Part shown: positions 1-5,854 of the stretch, piece after piece
How positions within the stretch are numbered: the first letter of the stretch is position 1
Layout of the letters: every line of letters starts with the position of its first letter
Source of the DNA: an uncultured Clostridia bacterium
GTDB taxonomy: Bacteria; Bacillota; Clostridia; Oscillospirales; CAG-272
Reading direction: 5' to 3'
Length of the DNA: 14,504 bases
NCBI GenBank assembly: GCA_937884385.1
Contig: CALGCW010000080.1
Span: 1-14,504 of the forward strand
Notes under the pieces: model-generated
The model's database searches: none
Told to the model about the DNA's origin: nothing
The model's input: the letters and a program-made list of their open reading frames with translations, nothing else
Made by a program: the position numbers and the translations under genes

Positions 1-3
1 ATA

Positions 4-32
4 ATTATACCACACCAAACGCCCTTTTTCAA
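4..32 (-). promoter_or_regulatory. Sigma-A promoter facing the left edge
   Basis: Read on the minus strand, TTGAAA (27-32) and TATAAT (4-9) are separated by exactly 17 bases, and a TGG before the -10 makes it an extended -10. It points out of the window, so it should serve a gene to the left that cannot be seen. It lies just beyond the terminator of the DUF4097 operon, which fits a new transcription unit starting there. Confidence 0.7.
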
Positions 33-61
33 GTAAATTGCCCTTTATTTTTACCCCTTCT

Positions 62-90
62 ATAAAAAGACGGTGAGCACTCGCTCACCG
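62..90 (-). terminator. Rho-independent terminator of the PadR/HAAS/DUF4097 operon
   Basis: The arms CGGTGAGC (71-78) and GCTCACCG (83-90) form a perfect 8-bp stem with a 4-base loop. On the minus strand it is followed by a T-rich run (complement of 62-69). It begins 17 bases past the stop codon of the DUF4097 gene. Confidence 0.85.
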
Positions 91-106
91 CCTTTTGTGT
101 CATTAT

Positions 107-1072
107 TTACTTCTCTATTCTTATTTTTATATCTCCCGTGTCGGTGGTGATCTCGCATCTGCCGCCGCTCGTCGTCTTCGGCACCTCAACGTCGCCCGTG
201 TCTGTTCTGACTATAAACACCTTCTCCGAACGCAGCGTTCCTTCAACGTCGCCCGTATCGGTCCTTATGGAAATTTCAGCCGCGTCGCAGGCTTCAAAGC
301 TGACGTCGCCCGTGCTTCTCTTAACGATTATCTTTTCCTCTGCATTGAGATATCCGAGATACAGCCTGCCCGTATCTCCGTCAGACCTAAAATTCTTGCA
401 ATTTACTCCCGATACCTTTGCGCTACCCGTGGATACCGTAACGCTGAGGTCGCCATCACATTTGATGCCGTTGAGCTCGATCCTTCCCGTTGACACCGAG
501 AGCTTCATTGAAGCGGCGAGCACTCCGTTACCCACAATATTACCCGTAGTAGTCGTGATATTAACGTCCTGCTTTGCGACCGCGCCACACATCACTCTAC
601 CTGTGCTTGCAGTTACGTCAATGCTCTCAAAGCCAAATTTTTTAGGTATATCAACGTCTCCCGTTGACACGCTTATATCAAGATCGCCGTATTCACCCTC
701 GGGGATATATACTGTTACCGTGGGCGTTGAGAAATTGATGCCTATATACTCATACCATTTTCTCTCATCCACGACCTTTATCTCAAGCGTGCCATTATTT
801 ACTCCGACCGAATGCTTGAGATTGGTCTGCTCGTAGCATACCACCGAGCAAGAATCGCCCTCAGATGCGACGATCTTTATGTTTGCAGTATTTGATTTTA
901 TAAATATATGCTTAAACTCATCACTTATCTGATGCTCGTTAGTTTCGTACTTGCTTGTATCTAATTTCATAAAATCAAAGTTTATCACGGCCATCACACC
1001 TCCAAAAGCCATACATCCGCTCAATACGAGAGAAGCGGCTATAATAAGCCAAATTTTCATTGCTCTGCTCAT
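107..1072 (-). CDS. DUF4097 (putative adhesin) family beta-solenoid envelope protein
   Basis: The protein has 321 residues. Residues about 7-32 are hydrophobic and contain LSGC, a good lipobox, so it could be a lipoprotein; it could equally be held by an N-terminal membrane helix, because the hydrophobic stretch continues past the Cys. From about residue 130 to the end it carries some ten repeats of roughly 20 residues, each with a TG turn (STGDV, STGRV, TTGNI, STGRI, STGSA, DTGRL, STGDV, DTGDV, DTGDV, DTGDI). This is the pattern expected of a right-handed beta-solenoid in the DUF4097 family. The ATG shares one base with the stop of the upstream gene (TAATG), and a GGAAGGAG site lies 8 bases before it. 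It is the last gene of the padR-HAAS-DUF4097 operon. In known families this gene order is recurrent and is thought to sense or organise the envelope, but the ligand is unknown. Confidence 0.87.
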   Translation of the reverse strand: MSRAMKIWLIIAASLVLSGCMAFGGVMAVINFDFMKLDTSKYETNEHQISDEFKHIFIKSNTANIKIVASEGDSCSVVCYEQTNLKHSVGVNNGTLEIKVVDERKWYEYIGINFSTPTVTVYIPEGEYGDLDISVSTGDVDIPKKFGFESIDVTASTGRVMCGAVAKQDVNITTTTGNIVGNGVLAASMKLSVSTGRIELNGIKCDGDLSVTVSTGSAKVSGVNCKNFRSDGDTGRLYLGYLNAEEKIIVKRSTGDVSFEACDAAEISIRTDTGDVEGTLRSEKVFIVRTDTGDVEVPKTTSGGRCEITTDTGDIKIRIEK

Positions 1073-1707
1073 TATATTTTCTCCTTCCCTACAAAAGCTT
1101 TTTTAATACCTAACGCTATTACCTTGGTAAGCATAACAGCACCTTTAGTCGCCGCGTTGCAGCCAAAGAAAAGAAAGATTCCAAGTCCCGCGCATACGAG
1201 CGCCACGCCGATCAAAGCAATTCCTGTAAGGACGTTGCTCTCAGCCGCCATTATGACTCCCGCGAAAACGTACGGACCGCCGATCATCGCAACACCTGCC
1301 GCGGTAAGTCCAAGAGCGCAGGCAACGAGCGAGACAAATACCGCCCATAACGAAATTATAAGCGACCAAAGCACCACGTAAAGCGCAAGTATGACCGCAA
1401 ATGCGGCAATTCCGAGCGATAGCCATATCGGCGAGCCGACCGCGAGAAGCACTATCTCCCATGCCCGAAGCCGTCTTTTAGGCCTTATCTTTTCCTTTGC
1501 TATTCTTGTAAGCGGAACGTCGGATATTATCTGCGCCGCTATCTCATCGACTGAGCCTATACCAAAGACAGCTTCTTCCTCGCCTACACCGTCCTCTATG
1601 CGATCGTCTATCATCTCGCTATAAAACGAGATATGCTCTTCAATATCACACTCAGGTAGCCCTGAAAGCTTTGCTTTCAGCGCATCGAGAAATTCATTCT
1701 TAGTCAT
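1072..1707 (-). CDS. HAAS domain (DUF1700) membrane protein
   Basis: The protein has 211 residues. Residues 1-62 fit the HAAS (DUF1700) alpha-helical signalling domain: an MTKNEFLDAL start, a SGLPECDIEEHISFYSEMI helix, and an acidic segment leading to IGSVDEIAAQII. After a basic linker (about 71-81) come roughly four hydrophobic segments (about 83-103, 105-128, 130-153 and 160-183), so it is an integral membrane protein with a cytoplasmic N-terminus. The start overlaps the end of the PadR gene by 8 bases, and a GGAGG site lies just upstream. HAAS proteins are usually encoded directly after a PadR regulator and are inferred to pass an envelope signal to it. That role is family knowledge and not shown by this sequence. 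Confidence 0.87.
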   Translation of the reverse strand: MTKNEFLDALKAKLSGLPECDIEEHISFYSEMIDDRIEDGVGEEEAVFGIGSVDEIAAQIISDVPLTRIAKEKIRPKRRLRAWEIVLLAVGSPIWLSLGIAAFAVILALYVVLWSLIISLWAVFVSLVACALGLTAAGVAMIGGPYVFAGVIMAAESNVLTGIALIGVALVCAGLGIFLFFGCNAATKGAVMLTKVIALGIKKAFVGKEKI

Positions 1708-2020
1708 CCCTCGTATCCTCCTTAATCACAAATTGGTATATCGACATGACCTCACGCCACTCGTCCTTGAAGTCCTCTATACGCCCAAGTCCAGCCTTCG
1801 TGATGTGATAATACTTGCGAAGCCGTCCGCCGTGCTCAGAGGTATGCACGGTGAGCATTCCCGAAAGCTCCAAGCGCTTGAGTATCGTGTATAGCGTCGA
1901 TTCCGACATTTCAATATACGGCTTCATATCCTTGATTATCTTGTAGCCGTATGAATCTTCATTTTTTATAGCCGCCAGCACGCACACGTCGAGCAAGCCG
2001 CGTTTTAATTGAATATCCAT
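1700..2020 (-). CDS. PadR family transcriptional regulator
   Basis: The protein has 106 residues, the usual size of a short PadR protein. An N-terminal winged helix-turn-helix is recognisable: LKRGLLDVCVLAAI, then DSYGYKIIKDM, then the recognition region SESTLYTILKRLELSGML, and the wing GGRLRKYYHITKAG. A short C-terminal helix for dimerisation follows. The start has a GGGGGAG site 6 bases upstream. It is the first gene of a three-gene operon with HAAS and DUF4097 genes and has an ATGTA-N-TACAT inverted repeat touching its -10 box, so it very likely represses its own operon. Confidence 0.92.
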   Translation of the reverse strand: MDIQLKRGLLDVCVLAAIKNEDSYGYKIIKDMKPYIEMSESTLYTILKRLELSGMLTVHTSEHGGRLRKYYHITKAGLGRIEDFKDEWREVMSIYQFVIKEDTRDD

Positions 2021-2035
2021 GCTATACTCCCCCTT

Positions 2036-2073
2036 ATGTAATACATCATATCACGAAGTATTGATTTTGTCAA
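2036..2073 (-). promoter_or_regulatory. padR operon promoter with overlapping PadR-type operator
   Basis: On the minus strand TTGACA (2068-2073) and TATGAT (2045-2050) are 17 bases apart, a near-consensus sigma-A promoter. The perfect inverted repeat ATGTA-A-TACAT (2036-2046) overlaps the -10 box and the expected transcription start. PadR proteins are known to bind ATGT...ACAT inverted repeats (usually with a wider spacer), so autorepression is inferred. Confidence 0.8.
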
Positions 2074-2104
2074 TAGTTAAAAGAAATTTTCACATAAAAT
2101 TTCA

Positions 2105-2143
2105 TAGAAAAACCAGAATCCACCACCCTCTCGGGTGGTGGAT
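2105..2143 (-). terminator. Terminator of the WYL-nuclease operon
   Basis: A perfect 11-bp stem, ATCCACCACCC (2118-2128) with GGGTGGTGGAT (2133-2143), encloses a TCTC loop. On the minus strand it is followed within a few bases by TTTTT. It lies 22 bases after the nuclease stop codon. Confidence 0.9.
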
Positions 2144-2164
2144 CTATTGGGAACTGTATTTTCT

Positions 2165-3298
2165 CTACTGTGATATTCTTTCGCGAATGATCTCGGCTGC
2201 TTTGTCCATATCTTTTTTGATCGTCTCAATAAGAACATCATATTGCGCTTCCTTTTCGATCAGATCATAGTATTGATAAATAAAGGTCATGTTGTCGTCT
2301 TTGTTCTTGTATGAGTTATATTTCTGCTCATAGCGGGGACTCATGCTTGTGGCTTTTCCATGTATTTTTGAAGTCTCCTTATTATATGAATCATCAAACC
2401 AGCCACTACCTACCATTTCATTATAAAGTTCATCGCATGTCTTGCCATTTTCGAGCTTCTTATTACACTCAGCAACAAATCTGTACTGATCACCCTCTAT
2501 CTGAACACCTAAAAGAAACCACGGCTTTTCATAATTTTCCCAATTTGAATATCTTATATCAAGCGTCACCTTGCCATGATTAAAGCTTTGCCAAATGCCC
2601 AGTTTAAATCCGTTGTCATCAAGATTCTCAAATTCCTTTTCTTTGTTTTTTAAGTAATTCAAAAATTGAGCTCCGCGCATCTTTGCATATATATCATATA
2701 TCCTGAGTGAATGAAGATCGGCATTACAAGAATAGAGCAACTTGTTTTGAGTTTGGTTTAATTCATCAAACAATATGTCATTCATATATTCGATTATTTT
2801 ACAGTATTCTTCTACTTGTTCTCTTTCAAATTGAGAAAATTTTTGGCTTTTGTTCAACTCTTCTCTTATCCTTCTGGCAATTAGCGAGTAACCAAGAAAA
2901 CGCCATACCGTTGTCTTTTCAGCTTTTAGCGTGATTTCGTCGCTATCAAAGGGGTTGATAATTCCTGTAAAAACAGCCTTGCGCAATTCATGTCCTTCCA
3001 AAGCAACTGAGTATTTTGTTAGTTGCTCTTTCGTGGGCAGGCTTTTTATCTTGTTTTCAATAACCAGATAGTACTTGTTGTCGTTTTTATCATTCATCCA
3101 TACGATAACATCTCTGCTATGTGATTCTCGAGATACCCTGTTATAATCCTGTTGATTTACATCCTCAAAAAACACGTTGATAAAATTCGGATCCTTTTCG
3201 ATCAACCAAGCCCAGACGTTTGAGTGATACAGCTCCTTTGATCCCAACGACATCCGGAATAACAAAGATTCCTTTAAATAATTCTTTTTATAATTCAT
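2165..3298 (-). CDS. PD-(D/E)XK nuclease superfamily protein (PDDEXK_4-like)
   Basis: The protein has 377 residues. The N-terminal region shows the signature remembered for PDDEXK_4 (PF14281): ELYHSNVWAWLIE (residues 22-34), then SRDVIVW with the candidate catalytic D63, then YYLVIENKIKS with E81-N-K83, and EQLTKY (Q92, Y96), which resembles the QxxxY motif of RecB-like nucleases. The C-terminal part (about 120-377) is helical and charged with no motif I know. The ATG overlaps the stop of the WYL gene (ATGA), and its AAGGAG site lies inside the last WYL codons, so the two are translationally coupled. Family knowledge: such nucleases occur as restriction-like or defence-associated enzymes in mobile and accessory regions. 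A DNA-cleaving role is inferred from intact-looking catalytic residues. The target is unknown. Confidence 0.75.
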   Translation of the reverse strand: MNYKKNYLKESLLFRMSLGSKELYHSNVWAWLIEKDPNFINVFFEDVNQQDYNRVSRESHSRDVIVWMNDKNDNKYYLVIENKIKSLPTKEQLTKYSVALEGHELRKAVFTGIINPFDSDEITLKAEKTTVWRFLGYSLIARRIREELNKSQKFSQFEREQVEEYCKIIEYMNDILFDELNQTQNKLLYSCNADLHSLRIYDIYAKMRGAQFLNYLKNKEKEFENLDDNGFKLGIWQSFNHGKVTLDIRYSNWENYEKPWFLLGVQIEGDQYRFVAECNKKLENGKTCDELYNEMVGSGWFDDSYNKETSKIHGKATSMSPRYEQKYNSYKNKDDNMTFIYQYYDLIEKEAQYDVLIETIKKDMDKAAEIIRERISQ

Positions 3299-4278
3299 TG
3301 CTCATATTTCTCCTTCGCTTTATTTATCGTCTCTTTTATCCTCTCGCGCAAGGCTACGGGTCTTAAAATCTCGCACTCGTCCGTGTATTGCATCGCCCAA
3401 AAGAGCATTGCCGTAGGGCTTGATTTGAGAGTGATTTTGTAGAGGGTTTCTGTTTCAGTCTTGTCTATCTTTATATCCTTGCCAAACCAATCTATAACTT
3501 GATCGAGTATCCAATCAACCGCCAGCATTTCAATAGTTTCGGGCGTGTCGGAGAACATATAAGGCATAGCGGTAGTAAGGTTTTTATAGTTTATCCCGTC
3601 CTCAAATCCCTCGATCTCGCATATCGGTACAGCCGCTCTCGGAGATACGATCATATTCGTAATTCTGTCAAGTCGGTGATATGTCATATGTCCCCAATAA
3701 CTGCTATACCCCATAAGATAATAGCGCTGATTATGCAAAATAAGCTGATAGGGGGAAATCCGCTGAAACGAGGTTTTGTGCAGCTTCTTGTCCGCGCCGT
3801 ATTTGTTATAATCGTATTCCACCATTTTGCCGTTTTCGATTGCTTCATGGACTACGTCGATACTGTAAAACACCTCGGCATTGTCGCCCTTGTTAAAATC
3901 GTTCACGGCGTGAATGTGCTTGATGTTTTTGCGGAAATACTTGTTTTCCTCGCTGGCAAGCTTTTCTATTAAATCGCGCGAATGCTTCACTCCGATATGC
4001 TGACTTGAAAGCACTCCGTCGATAAGCATACGCACCTCGGACGGTTCGTATTTTCGCTCGTTCAGATAAACTCCGCGCTTGGTGGTAACGATGTCGTAAT
4101 CGGCTTCAAGCAGCAGAGAAATATTCCGTCCTACTGCCTTGCGCTCTATCTCGATACCGTAATTATTAAGTAATAAATCGGCTATCTCATTGTGTGTCAG
4201 CGGATGCGCCTCGTCTGTATTCCTTTGTAGGATTTCAAGAATACGCAACAGCGCCAGCTTTTTTGCCTCACTTGCCAT
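3295..4278 (-). CDS. WYL domain-containing transcriptional regulator
   Basis: The protein has 327 residues. Residues 1-75 form a winged helix-turn-helix of the kind found in this family (LALLRILEILQ, then HPLTHNEIADLL, then IERKAVGRNISLL, then a wing ending in KRGVYL). Residues about 135-215 are the WYL domain (VEYDYN, SPYQLILHNQRYYLMGYS, YHRLDRI), and the C-terminal third fits a WCX-type extension (WILDQVIDWFG to ALRERIKETI). WYL regulators of this layout control defence and DNA-damage genes in many bacteria (BrxR and CapW are examples). Here it precedes a PD-(D/E)XK nuclease with a 4-bp overlap and has its own promoter with an inverted repeat between the -10 box and the start codon. It therefore probably represses itself and the nuclease, and may respond to a nucleic-acid or nucleotide ligand. 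That last step is inference. Confidence 0.9.
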   Translation of the reverse strand: MASEAKKLALLRILEILQRNTDEAHPLTHNEIADLLLNNYGIEIERKAVGRNISLLLEADYDIVTTKRGVYLNERKYEPSEVRMLIDGVLSSQHIGVKHSRDLIEKLASEENKYFRKNIKHIHAVNDFNKGDNAEVFYSIDVVHEAIENGKMVEYDYNKYGADKKLHKTSFQRISPYQLILHNQRYYLMGYSSYWGHMTYHRLDRITNMIVSPRAAVPICEIEGFEDGINYKNLTTAMPYMFSDTPETIEMLAVDWILDQVIDWFGKDIKIDKTETETLYKITLKSSPTAMLFWAMQYTDECEILRPVALRERIKETINKAKEKYEQ

Positions 4279-4335
4279 AATATCACCGCCTTTCGCTTGT
4301 GATATTGTTATACCATATTTTTCTCAACATTGCAA
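4279..4335 (-). promoter_or_regulatory. Promoter and inverted-repeat operator of the WYL-nuclease operon
   Basis: On the minus strand TTGCAA (4330-4335) and TATAAC (4307-4312) are 17 bases apart, with a TGG extended -10. Immediately downstream the perfect 8-bp inverted repeat AATATCAC (4279-4286) / GTGATATT (4299-4306), spacer 12 bases, runs from the expected transcription start to the base next to the ATG and encloses the ribosome-binding site. The placement suits autorepression by the WYL protein. The binding itself is inferred. Confidence 0.7.
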
Positions 4336-4337
4336 GA

Positions 4338-5009
4338 TTATTTTCGTGTTACTCTTTGATGCTGAAAATCAAATTTCACAGGTACGGCACGATATTTTTT
4401 CTTGCCTCGCTCGTATATTCGGATTTCCTCTATATCCTCATCTGCTTTCTTAAAGTCTTCGTAATAACAGTTTCTATAAACTATCGCAGTTGCGTCGAAA
4501 TGCTGGAGCGCATTTCGGTAACGGGAGATTGACGGAGCATTCTTTTCTTTGTTCGTAAAAAGATTATTTCTTCTTTTCAGATGCGTAACAAATATAAATA
4601 TTTTACCCCTTTGCCGTAATTCCTTTGCCAATTCGATAAGCTCTTTTGTTTGATTTTTTAAAAAGAGATAAGGGGCTTCTTCATAAACTATAACGTCGTA
4701 ATTTTTTTCTTCAATTACCAAAAGCAGACCTTCCTTATCTATTATAGGATGAAACGTAACTGTAAGATTGCCGTATTCTTCAAACATGTAAGAACTGCGA
4801 ACGCTATCTATGTTAGTGTTTTCTTTGATAATCTTTGCGCGTTCAATATAACTTAAAAAAGCTCGCGTTTTGCTGTCAAAAATCAGGCATTTTTTACCCT
4901 CGTCCAAATATTTATTTACGATATTTGCGACAAGTGTCGATGCCCCCATACCGGGGCGGGCGGTTATAAAAAGGTTTTGATAGGGGAAAAGCGGATCTGA
5001 CGACTTCAT
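4338..5009 (-). CDS. DnaB C-terminal-like P-loop protein with degenerate Walker A
   Basis: The protein has 223 residues from the ATG at 5009. That start is preferred over one 17 codons upstream because GGAAGGAG sits 8 bases before it. The whole protein parallels the RecA-fold C-terminal domain of replicative helicase DnaB. ITARPGMGASTL (about residues 16-27) matches the DnaB Walker A region ARPxMGKTxL, but Ala replaces the nucleotide-binding Lys. CLIFDSKT stands where DnaB has hhhFSLEM, so the catalytic Glu is also missing. YDVIVYEEA is the Walker B-like strand. THLKRR matches the SQLNR region, RNALQHFDATAIVYR matches the SGxIEQDADxxxFxYR region, and the final IYERGKKKYRAVPVKFDF matches the KxRNG...hxF end. 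There is no N-terminal DnaB domain. An ATPase-dead regulator or scaffold is inferred. It lies directly upstream of the WYL-nuclease operon on the same strand. No database match was tested. Confidence 0.7.
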   Translation of the reverse strand: MKSSDPLFPYQNLFITARPGMGASTLVANIVNKYLDEGKKCLIFDSKTRAFLSYIERAKIIKENTNIDSVRSSYMFEEYGNLTVTFHPIIDKEGLLLVIEEKNYDVIVYEEAPYLFLKNQTKELIELAKELRQRGKIFIFVTHLKRRNNLFTNKEKNAPSISRYRNALQHFDATAIVYRNCYYEDFKKADEDIEEIRIYERGKKKYRAVPVKFDFQHQRVTRK

Positions 5010-5034
5010 TTTGTTTATCTCCTTCCGTTTTTCT

Positions 5035-5071
5035 ATATTGTACAATATGTGTTGTACCATTTTGGGTGCAA
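5035..5071 (-). promoter_or_regulatory. Palindromic operator and possible promoter of the DnaB-like gene
   Basis: ATATTGTACAATAT (5035-5048) is a perfect 14-base palindrome. A further half-site TTGTAC at 5052-5057 pairs with GTACAA at 5040-5045, giving three TTGTAC half-sites within 25 bases. A weak sigma-A promoter, TTGCAC (5066-5071) and TATTGT (5042-5047) with an 18-base spacer, runs through them. This looks like a repressor site just before the gene. The repressor is not known. Confidence 0.5.
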
Positions 5072-5121
5072 AAAATAAAAACGGGGAGATTAGTGCGACT
5101 GTAAAATCGCAAAATCTCCCC
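5071..5121 (-). terminator. Long terminator hairpin upstream of the DnaB-like gene
   Basis: GGGGAGATT (5083-5091) pairs with AATCTCCCC (5113-5121), and TGCGA (5094-5098) pairs with TCGCA (5107-5111) inside it. On the minus strand the stem is followed by TTTTTATTTTTT. It would stop transcripts coming leftward from the non-coding or tRNA region and so isolate the DnaB-like gene. Confidence 0.75.
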
Positions 5122-5217
5122 TAAAAAGTCGATTATTTAAGTTTAAATCCCATCCACACGTCGATTTCATCCATTGGCATCTACCAAAATTGCACTGTGA
5201 AAAATGGCTATAAAAAA

Positions 5218-5245
5218 AGCCCAGAAGCCTTATGACATCTGGGTT
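5218..5245. terminator. Bidirectional terminator-like hairpin
   Basis: CCCAGA (5220-5225) pairs with TCTGGG (5238-5243), with a T run after it on the plus strand (5244-5249) and an A run before it (5212-5218) that reads as T's on the minus strand. The stem extends by two weaker pairs. It can work in both directions. Confidence 0.65.
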
Positions 5246-5278
5246 TTTTGGGTTTGCATCCAAATTGGATGCATAACA

Positions 5279-5301
5279 TGATTGCGGGGGCGGGATTTGA
5301 A
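5279..5301 (-). repeat. Degenerate copy of the tRNA-fMet 3' end
   Basis: The 23 bases at 5279-5301 match 5501-5523, the 3' end of the tRNA-fMet gene, at 21 of 23 positions in the same orientation, with starts 222 bases apart. The copy covers part of the T-loop, the 3' T-stem strand, the 3' acceptor strand and the discriminator, but the CCA is TCA. The rest of the tRNA is absent. Integrative elements often leave such tRNA 3'-end copies as attachment sites. A decayed att site or a tRNA-derived repeat are both possible. Confidence 0.6.
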
Positions 5302-5460
5302 AGGCCCGGTCGAAAATATAGTCGTCTTGGACGCGTACTGAAGCACATGTCCGACACTCCTTATTTTCTCCCATCTCGTTCTCCCTTGATCTGCCGCAGG
5401 CAGCGGTCGAACTCGATGCCCACGACCTCCTCCGTCGGTCGTGGTTTCAAACTCACCCAA

Positions 5461-5493
5461 CAAAAAGAAAAAACCAACCACAAGGGTTGGTTT
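5461..5493 (-). terminator. Terminator of the tRNA operon
   Basis: AAACCAACC (5471-5479) pairs perfectly over 9 bp with GGTTGGTTT (5485-5493) around a 5-base loop. On the minus strand the stem is followed by TTTCTTTTTG. It lies 7 bases past the CCA end of the tRNA-fMet gene. Confidence 0.85.
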
Positions 5494-5500
5494 CTCTTTT

Positions 5501-5578
<78 letters not shown>

Positions 5579-5595
5579 ATATTTGGTAATCAAGA

Positions 5596-5684
5596 TGGTG
5601 CCGGGAACGGGAATCGAACCCGTACGGTGCTCTCGCACCACGGGATTTTAAGTCCCGGGCGTCTGCCAATTTCGCCACCCCGGC
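5596..5684 (-). tRNA. tRNA-Leu (UAA)
   Basis: The 89-base minus-strand gene has acceptor strands GCCGGGG and TCCCGGC followed by A and an encoded CCA. The anticodon stem CGGGA/TCCCG carries the loop CTTAAAA with anticodon TAA (complement of 5648-5650), which reads UUA. A long variable arm, GGTGC-GAGA-GCACC, identifies a class II tRNA, and the T-arm contains TTCGATT. It is the first gene of a two-tRNA operon, 17 bases before tRNA-fMet. Confidence 0.97.
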
Positions 5685-5729
5685 GGAATCTGCATCGCCA
5701 CGACTGTGACCACTCTTAATTGCTTGAAT

Positions 5730-5758
5730 AGTATAACACACAAAATGTGATTTGTCAA
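5730..5758 (-). promoter_or_regulatory. Promoter of the tRNA-Leu/tRNA-fMet operon
   Basis: On the minus strand TTGACA (5753-5758) and TATACT (5730-5735) are separated by 17 bases, a strong sigma-A promoter as expected for stable RNA. It is back to back with the promoter of the recG operon, 20 bases away. Confidence 0.9.
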
Positions 5759-5778
5759 CACCCTTTTTTGAAAAAATG

Positions 5779-5807
5779 TTGACTTTTTTGCTTTCTGAGG
5801 TTAAAAT
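5779..5807 (+). promoter_or_regulatory. Promoter of the orf307-recG operon
   Basis: TTGACT (5779-5784) and TAAAAT (5802-5807) are 17 bases apart. Transcription should begin near 5814, leaving a leader of about 40 bases before the first ATG. Confidence 0.8.
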
Positions 5808-5854
5808 AGTATTAAGAATACTCATAAACAGTATACTCGGGATATATATAAATT

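Larger units (their letters stand above)
5122..5500. other. Structured non-coding region, no gene supported
   Basis: About 380 bases with no convincing coding frame. Short open frames exist on both strands, but they lack ribosome-binding sites and cross hairpins and terminators. Visible structures are the terminator-like hairpin at 5218-5245, the near-palindrome TGCATCCAA-A-TTGGATGCA (5255-5273), a partial tRNA 3' end (5279-5301), CTGCC-GCA-GGCAG (about 5392-5404), and CCACGACC (5420-5427) with GGTCGTGG (5437-5444). The bases CACGACCTCC at 5421-5430 also occur in the tRNA-fMet gene (5526-5535). The region may be a tRNA-derived dispersed repeat or the scar of a mobile element. Which one is not decidable from this copy. 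Confidence 0.5.

Noticed and set aside
138..836. Plus-strand open frame of 232 codons opposite the DUF4097 gene
   Set aside because: It is the antisense of the TG-repeat region, whose periodic codons keep the opposite frame open. There is no ribosome-binding site or promoter, and the minus-strand gene is clearly coding.
5010..5060. Start of the DnaB-like gene at 5060 (17 extra codons)
   Set aside because: The extra codons cover the palindromic operator and the ribosome-binding site of the ATG at 5009. No site precedes the upstream ATG.
5090..5374. Minus-strand 94-codon frame in the non-coding region
   Set aside because: It reads through a terminator hairpin, a palindrome and a tRNA fragment, and begins in DNA with no clear ribosome-binding site. 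It is more likely a shadow of a structured repeat.
5083..5500. A CRISPR array or tandem repeat array in the hairpin-rich region
   Set aside because: The inverted repeats differ from each other and are not regularly spaced, and no repeated unit alternates with spacers.
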